The position numbers and the translations under genes are program-made. Of a stretch of 64,000 nucleotides of DNA, positions 29,791 to 41,547 are shown in pieces. The stretch covers positions 4,806,545-4,870,544 of the forward strand of contig OX336336.1 in the NCBI GenBank assembly GCA_946902875.1. The letters run 5' to 3'. Every line of letters starts with the position of its first letter. The stretch's first letter is position 1. The notes beneath the pieces were generated by a model. The model saw nothing but the letters and a program-made list of their open reading frames with translations. It was not told where the DNA came from and searched no databases. Source of the stretch: Nematopogon swammerdamellus. Its lineage: Eukaryota > Arthropoda > Insecta > Lepidoptera > Adelidae.

Positions 29791-30545
29791 GTCAAGCTAA
29801 ATAAAACCGTTTAAAAGTCGTTTCTCTGGCGTTTTGATAGACGTATTTGTACATTTCGGCACAATACAATATTTGCCGAATTTGTGAAAAAGTGAAACCA
29901 GGCACAAATCGGACACTTATTTTGTTTCAAATACAAACAAACAAACATGAACACTGCGCGCCTTATCACTTCCCACAGCTAACTGGCGCGAGAACTGGCG
30001 GGCGGAGCCGGTGCGGCGCGGCGTGAGGTGTTGTGACGTCACGCACTCCGCGGCGGGACTAGTCGAAGATCGGTGCATTCATTTGATTGCTACTAGCTCA
30101 TTTTTGGTCGTACGACAAAAATAATTACACCAATGTTTTGGATTTTTCATGTACTTCAATACTACATTCAAAACTAAAAACCGCGTTGATCCTCATTGCC
30201 GACATACGAGATATAGTATATCGGTCCCGAACTAAGAATAAAATGCTTATTTCGAAAATTTCTTAGATAACGTAAAGACGTTCAAAAATTTTAGATAATT
30301 ATTATAAGGTGCTTCGTTATTCATGTCAAATATTTCGGGAGGGTTACATGCGCACTCAAATAAACAAGTGACGTAAAAAAAAATGTTTATACGAGCATTT
30401 TTTCTCCTAACAAAAAAATTAAATCCAATAGCTGTAAAAATTCGTATTTGACCCTTGCCAAATACGAAACGTAGGCACACACACCGCACACGTAGGTAGG
30501 TAGGTAGGTAGCTAGTTTAGAGCGGCGGAGGCGGCGGCGGCAAAA
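29791..30545. other. GC-island and AT-rich intergenic region
   Basis: 29975-30065 is CpG-rich with TGACGTCA (a CRE palindrome) near 30035. A TAGG microsatellite lies at 30494-30512 and a GGC/GGA repeat at 30521-30542. No frame is recognised. Confidence 0.4.
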
Positions 30546-30770
30546 GGCCTAGTGACCTTGTGACTTACTTACAACAAACAGCTGTTCTGCGTTTGAAATA
30601 CGGTCATTGACCTCGTACAATGCAAGCTGTGTGTAACAGTAGGTACTGTTACACACAGGTCTAGTGACCTTGTGACTTACAAGAAAAAGCTGTTCTGCGT
30701 TTGAACATAGTACGGTCATTGACCCCGTACAATGCAAGCTACCTACTGTTACACACAGGTTGATCCTTTT
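30546..30770. promoter_or_regulatory. Tandem duplication with two perfect GGTCATTGACC palindromes (EcR/USP-like sites)
   Basis: Two ~110-bp direct copies, each with TAGTGACCTTGTGACTTAC, AGCTGTTCTGCGTTTGAA and GGTCATTGACC (30602-30612 and 30714-30724). GGTCA-N-TGACC is the inverted repeat with one-base spacing bound by ecdysone receptor/USP. Each copy ends with TACTGTTACACACAGGT. It lies about 0.6-0.8 kb upstream of the DAPIT-B start. Function is inference. Confidence 0.55.
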
Positions 30771-31385
30771 AATGTTTAGGTAGCAAAAATGTTTTGTTTT
30801 CTCGAAAAGTAATGCTAAAAACATATTTTTTTTTTCGTAACGTGTTTATTTGAGTGTGTATGTAACCACCCCCGGAACATTTTACATGAATAACGAAGCA
30901 CCTTATATATTATATAATACAAATAGTCAAAGTTTGACTTAAATTAACCCTGGTTTTTTTTAAACCACCAAAACATCATTCATACACATTCATACATAAC
31001 CACTTTCTTTCGAGCCGAAGTCTGCCGAAGTGTGCACGAAAGGAACCGGCAATGTCTTTCAGGTGTCGCACTGTTCGCGTTCGTCATTAGTCATCATTAT
31101 ATTCTTTGCGTTCGTTGGTCGACGGTCGTTCGTTCGTTCCCAGAGAGAGAATATAAATTAGGTTCCGTTTTCGTACGTATTTGCAGCAAAGCAATTTGCA
31201 TTGCATTACATAAGGCGGTGTTGTTTTTGGCGTTCGTTCAGGCCTGTACATTTTCCTGAAAATTCTTGTTTACCTACTATACAAGTAGGTTTGTTAATTT
31301 TTTTACTATACCTCAGTAAATATGTTTTCGTCCAATGTCGGGGGTATTACATGACTGAATTTTTTTTTTAGAAATTGTTCCAGAA

Positions 31386-31469
31386 ATGGCCGGCGACTCA
31401 GTGGAAGAATCGCAGCTGAAGGGGCTAGGCAAGTACTTTAACAGCCAGACCAATCGCGGCCGCGCTAAT
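31386..31469 (+). CDS. DAPIT-B exon with start codon
   Basis: 28 codons. The exon itself begins at 31372, after the acceptor. Confidence 0.9.
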
Positions 31470-34400
31470 GTGAGTAACTTTAGTAACAATAATTTGTCAA
31501 ATGTTAGGTTACATATATCTTCAAGCTTAGGTTTCATATTATGGTCCCAAATTTAATGCTTCACATTAGCCAATTATGGTAAAAAAATTTTTTAGTTATA
31601 TCTTTCTGTATTGCTAAGTTGGAGTGAAATCTCTTTTTTTTTTTATGGAAACTTTAACGGTTGGCTACATCACCTACAACGTCCGTGATGTCAGCCCATA
31701 ACACCGGGTGAACTTAGGTGCCATGTCAGTGCTTCCCCCTTTGATCGTGCCGGCTACACTGAACTGGTCGGAAAACACAAACTATTTACATAGCCGTTTC
31801 GATCGACGTTTCATTCAGTGCGGTGGTACCAACCCGGGCGGGTTAAACCCTACCACCAAGTAAGATTAGGAGGGAAGGGACCTACAGTTTTACGAGGAAT
31901 CCGAACGTCGGTCAGCCTCCAACGGTCAGCGGTCACCCATCCAAGTACTGACCGCACCCAGCGTTGCTTAACATTCAATAGCGACAGTTGACTGTCTGCA
32001 CCACCGAGCTATCGAGGCTGACAAAGATGACAAAGACTTCAGATGGCTGTTAGGCATTCGATGTAATTCAATCGACCTAAAATGAATAGGTCAGGGATCG
32101 GCAAGTAATTTCTAGTCACGACTGGATATTTTTGAAAAATTGGATAGAGGTTTGAGAAAAATAAAAATAAAAACTTCAAATGGACCGCTAGAGTATTTTT
32201 TATTTCTCATTACTTACTATACGTTGTATTTGTCATTTATTCATAAATTACATTAAAAAAAATTTAAAAAATATGCCGGCGGTCTTATCCAGTTTTTTTT
32301 TTATAATTATGTTCTCGCGGGGAACAACTTATGTGAAGAGTGTTTTCTAGGTTGGGATCCGTTAACCTGCTGGTTAACGCTTTCAGTTCCTAACTTAAAC
32401 TTATCTATTGTTTTTTTTTGTATTGTTTTGGGGCATCCGCGCGGATGACCAGGAAGGTAACAGGTTAATTTTTATTTTTCAAACATTAATTTTTGAAAAC
32501 TACGATTCACATGCATATAATGTGGAGTTAAACATAGTTTCCAGGTTAGTAAGCTTTTCAGTGACGGTGCAATCAGGAGGAAGCGACAGCGAATTTGTAG
32601 GTAAATTGTTTGTGATCAAAGGATAATTTGAGGGTCCAGGTTTCTGCCCACTGCGGTCCGAATTCGGACCGCAGTTTGCCTGTTGCCGACAGATGGAGTA
32701 GACCTATAGCCATATGAAATGCCAGCATTGCAGTAGCTTTAAGTGGCCATAGCACCACACAGCACTGTTCGTTGTTCTTAGGACATTTTTATTTAATTTC
32801 AAAGGAAGGTGTGGATCTAAGCTTACGATGGCTTCACCGAACATATCCGGGCCCATCGGCAGTAGAGGAGGGTATCAATCGAGGCCGGGACTAGCGAGTG
32901 GCCACTCTAAATTTCCCGCGCATGCTTCACGTTTCGGCTCGCATCAAGCCCTCGTCAGCTAGTCTGCGTTGACTAGGACGCGGGGAAACCACCAGTCCCG
33001 CTCTCGACCTCCCTCTCTCTACCTATCCATATTCTGTAGGATGCTTCCAGTGACGTTTTCGAAGCTCTCTCCATATATGAGCTTAGCGTCGATCTTGGGA
33101 GCCCTAGATTCTTGAAGAGACTGTAGAGCGACTTCGCTGGTAGTCCTCTTGCTCCGACTTCCACAGCGAAGAGATCAGTCTTGAATCCGTTTCTCACAAT
33201 CCGGTCTACTAAGTTGCAGTACTTGTTAAGCTTGATGTTGTGGTCCTTCGGTATGTTACTTTCCCATGGAACTGTAAGTTCAACAAGTACTACATGCTTT
33301 GTCGCTTTTGAGAATATGAGTATATCCGGCCTTAATGCTGTGGTACAGATTTCCGAAGGCATTTGGTAATGCTTCTCATGTGTGTCCATCAACAATTCCC
33401 AATCCTTTGCTGCTCCCAAAATTGAAGAAGGTTTAGTCCTATCTTTGGGCAGCTTATTGGCTCCAGGTTTCACAAAGTTGACCTTCTGGAAGCCGCTACT
33501 GGTTTGCCCTTTCCTGGTCCGTGCAATTGACAGGTTGATGGCCTCTCTGATGATTTGGAGGACTTTATCATGACGGTAGGAATACTGGCCTCGCTCAAGT
33601 AGTATTTTGCATCCGCATAACAAATGTTTGGCCGTGCCTACGAACTCCTTACATGACGGGCATAGTCTATTTGTAGATTTCCCCCATCTAACTAGGTTAC
33701 TCGGGTCGGGGAGAGTAAGCTGGAATGCATTTAAGTAGAACTTAAGCAGCTCAGGGGACCAGTTGTATATTATGGATTTCCACTTCAATGCAGGAGGGAT
33801 GCAGAAGTCACCCACTGTTAGCCAATCATTCTGCATTTCTAGGTTTAAGGCGTGAAGTTTGAAGCCTTGTTCCATGTCCTCCTGAGCAAAACCTTTCAGT
33901 ATTTCTTTATCAGACTTTGCTGTTTCTATGCCCAATCCAGATCTATTGGTGCGTGTACCAACTTGGAATGATTTGTAGAAGTCGAGTCTCGATTCCAGTT
34001 CATCTGATAGTGATGTGTTGGGTAAGGCTTGAATAGCGCTATCATTGGAGTCTTTGAGTATACATCGTTTGGCTATTCTCGCCTTTTGATAAAATATCGA
34101 CGGTTTCTTAATGTTCAGTCCAAAGTTATTGTGAGATCTGTATAGCGTTGACGAGTCAGCCGGGTGAGCCAGTCCAAACCATGATTTCAGGAATCTGGTC
34201 ACATACGAGTCTAATTTAGTCAGGTTTTGCTTTGTGAAGTCGTAGACGAGAAATGGCCATGAAAGTTTTGATGTCAGGTAGTTATCGTAAATCCATGCCT
34301 TTTGTGTACCCAGGAGGGGAAGATTGTCAGTTTGGCGGAGGCTCTCTTCGAAAAGTTGGACAATATCATCAGTAGGATGCTCCTTTCCTCTGCTGGTGAT

Positions 34401-36428
34401 CCTTTTGCCCAAGAATTTAAAAGGAGCTTCATCAGCCACGGTTGCGATTGGTTTTCCGGCTACTGTCAGACCTGGATTGCTCGAGGTAAACTTTGAACCT
34501 TTCCTGGTTAAGCTCAAACAGTAGCACTTCGCTGGTTTTATCTTCATCCCTTTAGTCCATTCACAATAGTCATCTACCACCTTAAGAAGCGCCTGATTTT
34601 GTTTTGGATTGCGGGTTAACAGCGTAATATCATCCGCAAATGCCAGGATGGCCGCCATATATGTGTCTCCATATTTGAACCTGTATCCCCATTTGTTTTC
34701 TTTTACGACAAGCGTATAAATTAGAATGTTGATAACAATGTTAAATGTAACAGGAGAGAGGCAGCAACCCTGGAAAAGTCCTATGCCGTAACGAATTTCC
34801 GGTATCTTCTCCGTTTCGCCTTTTACTTGTATTACAAAGAAAGTTTTTTGTAGTAGGAGGCTATTATATTACAGATCAGAGGTGGCACTTTATACCACTC
34901 TAGCGCCTTTAATAGTAACTCATGGCGCACCGAACCGAAGGCGTTTTCAAAGTCTAACCACGTGGCAGTTAATTGTCTCTCATTCTTCCTTGCATCTCTA
35001 AGACATTCAGTCAGCAAAGAATTATGTTCGAGACACCCTGCAACTCTTGGGAGAAAACCTTTCTGGTACTTCTTCGGTAAGTAGTCGTTGGTACACATAT
35101 GTTTGAGTAGTCTGGCCTGTATAATGGAGAAGAATATTTTCGAAATTGTGTTCGTAAGGGCTATAGGTCTAATATCCTTGGGATCAGTAACTTCTTTCTT
35201 TTTTGGTAGAAGAACAAACACGGCTTTACCAAGACAGTCTGGCACTTCTCTGTTCGTCCAAATTCTTTTGTAGATGTTCAACATGTGTTTCCGCACTGAT
35301 GGACATTTTTTGTATATGATGTATGGTATGCCATCGGGTCCCGGGGCGGAACTATTTGGTTTCCTTTTTATGTGGTATTCCAGCTCTTCCATCGTCGGTG
35401 AATCAGCATCAAATGCTAGAGCAGGTTCTTTGGGTTTTGGAGCTGGTGGATCCCTGTAAGTTATATCTGCCTCCGGGGTGGTATATGTGGATTTAAAGTA
35501 GTTGAACATCTCGTCCGTACTTAACCTAATTGCACCCTGCTGTTCCTTAAAAGCTTTTTTGGCGAAGTAAAAGGGGTTCTTCTCGAAAGCTGCTATATTC
35601 TGAGCCTTTCGAAATTCATTGCCAGCAACCGTAATTTGCTCAGCTACTTTCTGGATGAGTTTTAGGATAGATCTCATCGCTCTGGCTAATTGGTGGCATA
35701 GATTTCTGTCTCCTGAGGCTTTAGCCTTCCTTAGCTGCTTTATCAACTCTCTCTTCCTTCTCCTAAGCTTTGCTTTGAAAGTGTTTTCTCTTTCCATTGG
35801 GTTGTGGTGATAGCGAACAGGGTACAATTCGGAGAAGTAATTTACATTTTAGTAATTCACCTTATTTACATTTTAGGTTTCGTATAATATATTATCTCAA
35901 AGAAATAAAAGTGAAACCTAAGTGTGACTTGTATGGTTCGTCTACCGATTGCTTTTATTGCAGCAAAAAATTACATTTGCCATGTCATGCAGTGAGATTT
36001 ACGAGATTTACCTTACACAAAGAATATTTTGGCGCGCAGTGACGTGCCACTCTGCTACAGTTCAGTTCTGCCAAGTGTGGCTGTATTCTAAAACCGCGTT
36101 CTCTCAAGGAGATTGAGTCGGGTCAACTTATAGTTGAGCTGGTAAAATCGAAAATGAATTGCGTTCTCACGCTTGAGCCAACCGAACAGTCGCTCGAAGA
36201 TCTAACGAACACAGTTAAAGGAAAGTTTTTGAGAAAAGCTGTTCTAACGTTTGACACAAAATTGTTCATATGAACAATTTTGTGCTGCGCAGTGACACTG
36301 CCGCGTAGGATGCTCGCAATCTTAGAGGAGATAAACATTTTAATATTTGTTTTCAGGTGGCGAAGGCAACATATGCAGTTATGGGGGTAGCAATATTGTA
36401 CTTCACACTAAAACCGTCTAAGAAGTAA
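31386..36428 (+). CDS. DAPIT/USMG5 paralogue B (ATP synthase membrane subunit k), conserved copy
   Basis: Small subunit of mitochondrial F1Fo-ATP synthase in the inner membrane. The coding part of exon 1 (31386-31469) reads MAGDSVEESQLKGLGKYF then NSQTNRGRAN, ending AAT|gtgagt in phase 0. A T-rich acceptor (ttttttttag) lies 14 bp before the ATG, so an upstream 5' UTR exon is likely. Exon 2 (36357-36428, acceptor tgttttcag) reads VAKATYAVMGVAILYFTL then KPSKK and TAA. The total is 51 residues, with one membrane helix in exon 2. The start, LKGLxKYFN, RGRAN and AKATY blocks fit the family well, better than copy A. The intron holds a SINE (31655-32025) and a 3-kb retrotransposon (32830-35830). 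A possible poly(A) signal ATTAAA lies near 36519. Two ecdysone-type palindromes lie upstream. Confidence 0.92.
31655..32025 (-). mobile_element. 5S-rRNA-derived SINE, inverted
   Basis: Reads from the right: TCGATAGCTCGGTGGTGCAG, the 5S-like GCAACGCTGGGTGCGGTCAG, then the standard body to TCACCTACAACGTCCGTGA on the plus strand. Close to the 27855 copy. Confidence 0.85.
32650..32675. repeat. 26-bp perfect palindrome
   Basis: ACTGCGGTCCGAA and its exact inverse TTCGGACCGCAGT with no spacer, centred on an EcoRI-type GAATTC. In the DAPIT-B intron. Confidence 0.9.
32830..35830 (-). mobile_element. RLE-type non-LTR retrotransposon (R2/NeSL/Hero-like), one frameshift
   Basis: Reverse transcriptase with PGPDGIPYIIYK, the RT start of palm motifs (WLDFENAFGSV), LFQGCCLSPVTFN and the catalytic FADD. 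A CCHC finger follows (CPSCKEFVGTAKHLLCGC), then a PD-(D/E)XK-type endonuclease signature (LRPDILIF...VELTVPWE). That order, RT then zinc finger then C-terminal nuclease, marks the restriction-like-endonuclease group. The reading frame is open from 35827 to 32973 except for one frameshift at the A-run near 34850, joining YYKK to TFFVIQVKGE. The N-terminal DNA-binding region is missing (5' truncation). Two more 3' fragments of the family are at 4724/6921 and 57033. Confidence 0.85.
36046..36284 (+). other. Unrecognised open segment ending in a 30-bp perfect palindrome
   Basis: A plus-strand frame of about 75 codons (SAKCGCILKPRSLKEIESGQ, VKGKFLRKAVLTFDTKLF) with coding-like composition ends at 36273. 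It overlaps the palindrome CACAAAATTGTTCAT + ATGAACAATTTTGTG (36255-36284). A preceding frame with CDLYGSSTDCFYCSKKLHLP (35917-36042) may belong to the same decayed element. No family recognised. It lies 73 bp before DAPIT-B exon 2. Confidence 0.4.
36357..36428 (+). CDS. DAPIT-B exon 2
   Basis: 23 codons plus stop; the single membrane segment AVMGVAILYFTL. Confidence 0.9.
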   Translation: MAKATYAVMGVAILYFTLKPSKK

Positions 36429-39400
36429 TTACTTATTTATTCTCCAAAATTATTGTCAAAATTCTAGTTCTCGCGTCAAAATGTTTTATTAGTAAAAAAG
36501 TGTGCTTAGAAAAAATGAATTAAATGTTTTTTTGAACAACCATTTGGTTTTTTCTTTTCTCTTTTCTTTTTCAAGTCTATTAACAGTTCAGGTGCGGACA
36601 GGACGAAATCGTCCGGGCGGCGCAGCCGAAGGTCGGCATTACGGTATATGGTCGGTATATGGGGATAAGGCTCATTATACTTCTAAATAAATGTGAAGAT
36701 ATGATAATGACTTGATTCACTTTGGTGCCAGCCTGCCAAAATTAACAGGCACTCTTCAGTTGTTTCGAGACTTGGTGTCACAGGCCATGTTTGCGTGCGA
36801 TTTGGCGCACCGCCGCGCCGTCTCAAATAATTATTTTATGTGTTTTTATCATTAGTTTGTTGTGTTCGTGTATAAATTCGAAAGAATACAACATTTCTGA
36901 TGTGAATGTGTTATTATTGGATGTTTTTATCCATTCGCGAGTGTGAAATAGAAAAAAAACTGAATCTCACATTTGTGGATTGCAATGTTAAACAACAAAT
37001 TTTAACTGGACGTATCAGCCAAGGTTGCCTGTCTAAAATAAATAAATAAATAAATGTTCTACTCACAATTTGAAATAAAAAAGGTATAGATATATTTGTA
37101 GAAAATTGTGTAACGATAAAACTGTGTTTGCTACACCTATTTATATATGAAAAACGTTTTTTTCTCTCCTTGCATAACTAAGGAATGGCGCCCCTGAATA
37201 TTTCCGACATTTTAAGTAGATTAGCGCGCGCCGGCCCCGACACTGGAGCGGTTAAATCACAAAAGTTGCATTCAAGCATAAAAAGATATTTGAATAGTAC
37301 CTATATTGGGTGGCAATGAAATTCCTTGTATATTCAAATTCTTTAATAGACATAATATGGTTTTCACAGTGCAGAAAATAAATAATGTACAAGGCTATAA
37401 CAAATACTGTGACACAATCTTAGCAGGAAGTCAAGAGTTACTCAAATTTCTTATGCCTTCAATCGAACGGAACTGGCCGTTGAGAACTTTTGACTATTCC
37501 AATACACCGCAAGGGATCAATAAATAGGTACACAATAAATAAAAATCGAGACATACGAAGATCATAAAATTTTTGGATACATTTTTATGAAAATAGCATT
37601 TGTGAATATTGCATTAGGTATTTTCTTTGGTAATATTTCATAATCTGTACAAAGCTACGTGTTCACAAACACTGCAGTCAGTGAAACTGCAGGGCCTCCG
37701 TTTATTACCGCAAGTAAACAAAATGGGTGTTTTGAGATGGATCACTTGATTGAAGAATCTATTTTCGAATAACGGAAACAGCTGTTTCTCTGCTTTGTCT
37801 AAAATGCTAATAATTATATTTTGTGCTTGTAATGATTTCGTGTAAAAAAATCTATGCTAAAAAGCTCCTAGTACCAATTTCAGTAAAATAAAACTCCAAA
37901 AGCAATATAGTGAGATCACTATGGATGCCCTATACGTTACATAACACGGCAACCTTTTAGAGATTTAGCAAGTCTATATGATTTCAGTAGTTATTTAACA
38001 TAATTAATGGTTACATTCGAGGTTATATTGTAGCTTGACTCATTTCCTAATGAAACCTACAGTGACTTCAATCATCCTAAGTTAAAATGTACAAACTCAA
38101 TTCCTAGCCTGATACAACACAACTTTACCAATAGTGCGTTCCAGCGACGCCCGTCCTTGTCCATTTTCACACCCCTCTGAGCGCTACGAATGTAACGGTG
38201 AAGAGATGTCTCTCTCTCTCAATACAAATAGACAAGGATAGATCTTCGACCAAGCGATGGTAGATCGCGAGAACGCAGCTCAAGTACTACTCGTAAAAGA
38301 AATATGAGATTTCACAAAAAATATCAACACATTCAGAAAATTCAGAAAATAATAAATAAAATATTTATCTTTATTGCTCGCTTTTATACTGTCTAATAAT
38401 ACAGCTAAATCGAGTTAATCTACAAAACATTGATTGTGGGAAGGTTTATTGAACAGGAATAGTCTGACAAGGGTGTAGTAACATCTACACTACCGCCTAT
38501 CTAAACCTATGAGATTCCTCACCAGTGAACCTGCCTCAGTGACTAGCTTTTCATTCATTCTATCTACACACAACTATAATACTCACATTGTAACAATGGG
38601 CAATTAAATACCCTCTTTTTGTGGAATTTACGAAGTAAACTTTACCATTTATTCTACAATAGGTGATTTGATAGTCTCATTGGGACCCCCATACACATCC
38701 ATTGGTGGTGTCATCCAGAATCGTTGAGTACTTATGAGTTATGATACGGCTGGCACAAACAATGCACGTTTAAAACATTTTGTTCTTGTAAAAATAAACT
38801 TTTTTCGCCAATCCTGATCCTCCATACCAGGAATTATAGTGACAAAACACGCTATGGAATCATATATAAGCACTTAACCTGACCACTGTAACTATACTAT
38901 GCATATAACTTGTCCCAAAACAATAAAGCGTATACATAACTGTTCAAATACAACACTTACAATAGCTATGAGTAGTTCTGTTTGAAGGCATTGCGTGGAC
39001 CTCTCCTCCCCCGACCAATCACAGACTCGCGCGCCGGCTCGCTGCCGAGATTTTTCTACCTACTTACTCTAGTGCTCCTCTCGCTCTCACTATTCACTTC
39101 CTTTGTACTCTGTGATGCATTATACATCAGCTGCCTCCACCGCCGCTGCTTCAGCTCGCGATCGCTCCTGTCACACAAACCTACACGATGTGCATTATTT
39201 AATATCATAAACAATGATCGGTTTCTTTTGTAATTGAAGGACGTAATCATTTAATATAAAATTACGATTACAATGCAATTAGTATAAAATTAACTTGAAC
39301 GAAACGGCGATGGAAAGAAAACGATCACTGATTATAAAACAGTAATATCCTACTAACATATTCGGTTTGAACTATCGCATATGGAAGCGTGTGCATATAT

Positions 39401-41363
39401 TATAATGTGAATATTTAAAACAATTTACATTTCACCGAACACCTAATAACTTGTTTGCCTCACTACACAACCGATTCAATTACTATTTAGTATACAAACA
39501 CAACATCTAGCACACATCATGCCGAGTACACAAATATTAAAAGAAAATGTGATCGTTCAATAAAATCAATCACGATATTGAACACTCACATGGGAATGTT
39601 GGCAGTGTCGCCATCTCGTTGAATATTATGTAAACTTCGTTCTCTGCTCCTAACCGCACGGAACGTCCTCTAACAATTTTAAAATAGAATAACGTTAGGA
39701 CCCAAATCTCTTATAAAGTACTCGGATTGATTAATGGATGGAAAGCTTTCGTTAGCTGTAATGAATATTGGAAGTGCAAGAGATTTTACCAATACATTGA
39801 ATTGTGTTGAACTATTACTACACGGATTACTCCGTTTCACAAAAAAAAAATTCTCACAAATAATTCAGTTCCAATATAAACATTGATCATTCTGGGTAGC
39901 GCTGGGCTGATACTTCATGTCTGTATAGTTACCATCGACAACATAGTTGCATAGTTTAAATACGTGAAAAAACTTGTTCACGTGGATAAGGGAACAATTC
40001 CTAGGGGATTTTGTAAGCTATTTACCTTGTTCAGATTAATTCAATTCAATTTGGAACATACCACAAATGGATAAATCTGCCAACCGAAATAAAACAAAAT
40101 GTGCGATTGGCATCTTAGGGTGCCTTTATGTTGACAGATTTATTTTGTTACCCCAAAGACACCGCTTGTAGTGTTACCAACCAACTGACCTGAGTATAGT
40201 TGAAAGTTTAGTCAAATTTGTATTAATTCCCGCCGTGTACGACACAAAACATATCTTATGTCTTATATCTCATTCTTACTTTAAAATTGTATTACTGACA
40301 ACTTAACACACCATTCAATATGTTCAAACATGTGAAAGTTTGTAATCAAGCAGTGATACAATAAACTGTGTCTACATCATTTTGTCATTAACACCATTAA
40401 ACCTAAAGCCATGGGCTCACAATTTGTCTAAGAGTTTTACATTTTTTATAGCTCACAAATGGATAAATCTATCAACAGAAATGCACTCTAAGGCGGCATG
40501 TCAAGGCAAATTGTGTTTTGTGACAGATATATCCAACGACTTTCGTTCTATGACTTTTAACTTTGAAAATTATTATTTTCACCTTCTTCATACAATAGTG
40601 CCGAATTTTGACATTTTCAAAGTTATGCGTCAAAAATAGTTACATTTCACATACATAATCATATTTCGGCGAAAAAAACACCTACTGCAATTAGAGTTAG
40701 CAACAAGACCTCTCTATCTATCTGCTCCGTGGACAAATTACACTGTTAGTAACACTGAGCCATTATAATATATCACTTCCGAAAAAACAGGTCACCGACC
40801 AAAGGAGCTTATAAGCTGCTCTCACAATGACTGGATGCTTATGCATACACAATGAAGAGTGAGGAGCATTAGCGCATTGATAGCACGAGATGGCTTGTAT
40901 TGCCATCGTTGGAAAGTATTCATGATGACAAATTGCATGCAAAGGCACCCGCACATTGGTTCACCGACATGTAACAAGTTTCATCACGTTTCGCCGCTTC
41001 TAGTATTTAGTTCGGTGTAGTCTTGGCAACTGAGTGATTGACCGAGCCAACAGAGTCGCATCAATTCATTGATTGAGTGATTCAAATCTTTTACTCTTAG
41101 CTATTAGACGGATCAGTTACTGATCCGCTTCGCAGCGCGGATCGTTCGGTCAGTCTATCAGTCAGCTCCGTCCGCTCGCTCGCTCGCTCGCTGTCCGCTG
41201 AGCAAGCACAAGACTAGTTCGGTGGCTATTGAGTTTTTTTAATTGAAAGCGCGACATATGGCGCCGAGCCACCCGTAAGGTGTCTTAACGACGCACACGG
41301 ACGTTCGGTCGTATGAGTTGTTTGGTGTTGGTGTTGCGTTCACCGCGCCGTGAAGAGGTCCGC
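36429..41363. other. DAPIT-B downstream and HERC2 3' flank; possible long HERC2 3' UTR
   Basis: 36580-36660 holds a GC-rich SINE-like piece; 37005-37055 a LINE tail (GCCTGTCTAAAATAAATAAA). From about 38350 to 41363 the sequence is free of obvious transposons and AT-rich, which would suit a long minus-strand 3' UTR of HERC2. A minus-strand AATAAA lies near 38375. GC-rich patches are at 38985-39180 and 41105-41215 (GCTCGCTC repeat). No coding exon is recognised; the UTR idea is inference. Confidence 0.35.
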
Positions 41364-41547
41364 CTACGCGCGCGGGTGCCCGTACGGCGGTAGGTCCGGG
41401 AAGTGCGGCTGGGGCGGGCCGGCCGGTGTGGGCGTGGCAGCCGCGTCGTCCGAGTCCGACTCCTCGGATGACGCGCGCTCGGCCGCGCTCAGCGCGACCC
41501 GCGCGTACTCGTCCGTGTCGATGCTCTTGCAGAAGTGGATCGCGTAT
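41364..41547 (-). CDS. HERC2: HERC2 last exon, with stop
   Basis: Acceptor cacgcag. [19 protein letters not shown] closes the HECT C-lobe, then an acidic SSEESDSDD tail and a Pro-rich end ([18 protein letters not shown]) to TAG at 41366-41364. Confidence 0.95.

Noticed and set aside
38982..39233. 83-codon plus-strand ORF with a hydrophobic stretch
   Set aside because: Lies in a GC-rich patch, opposite frame also open, no family recognised; may be UTR or promoter DNA.
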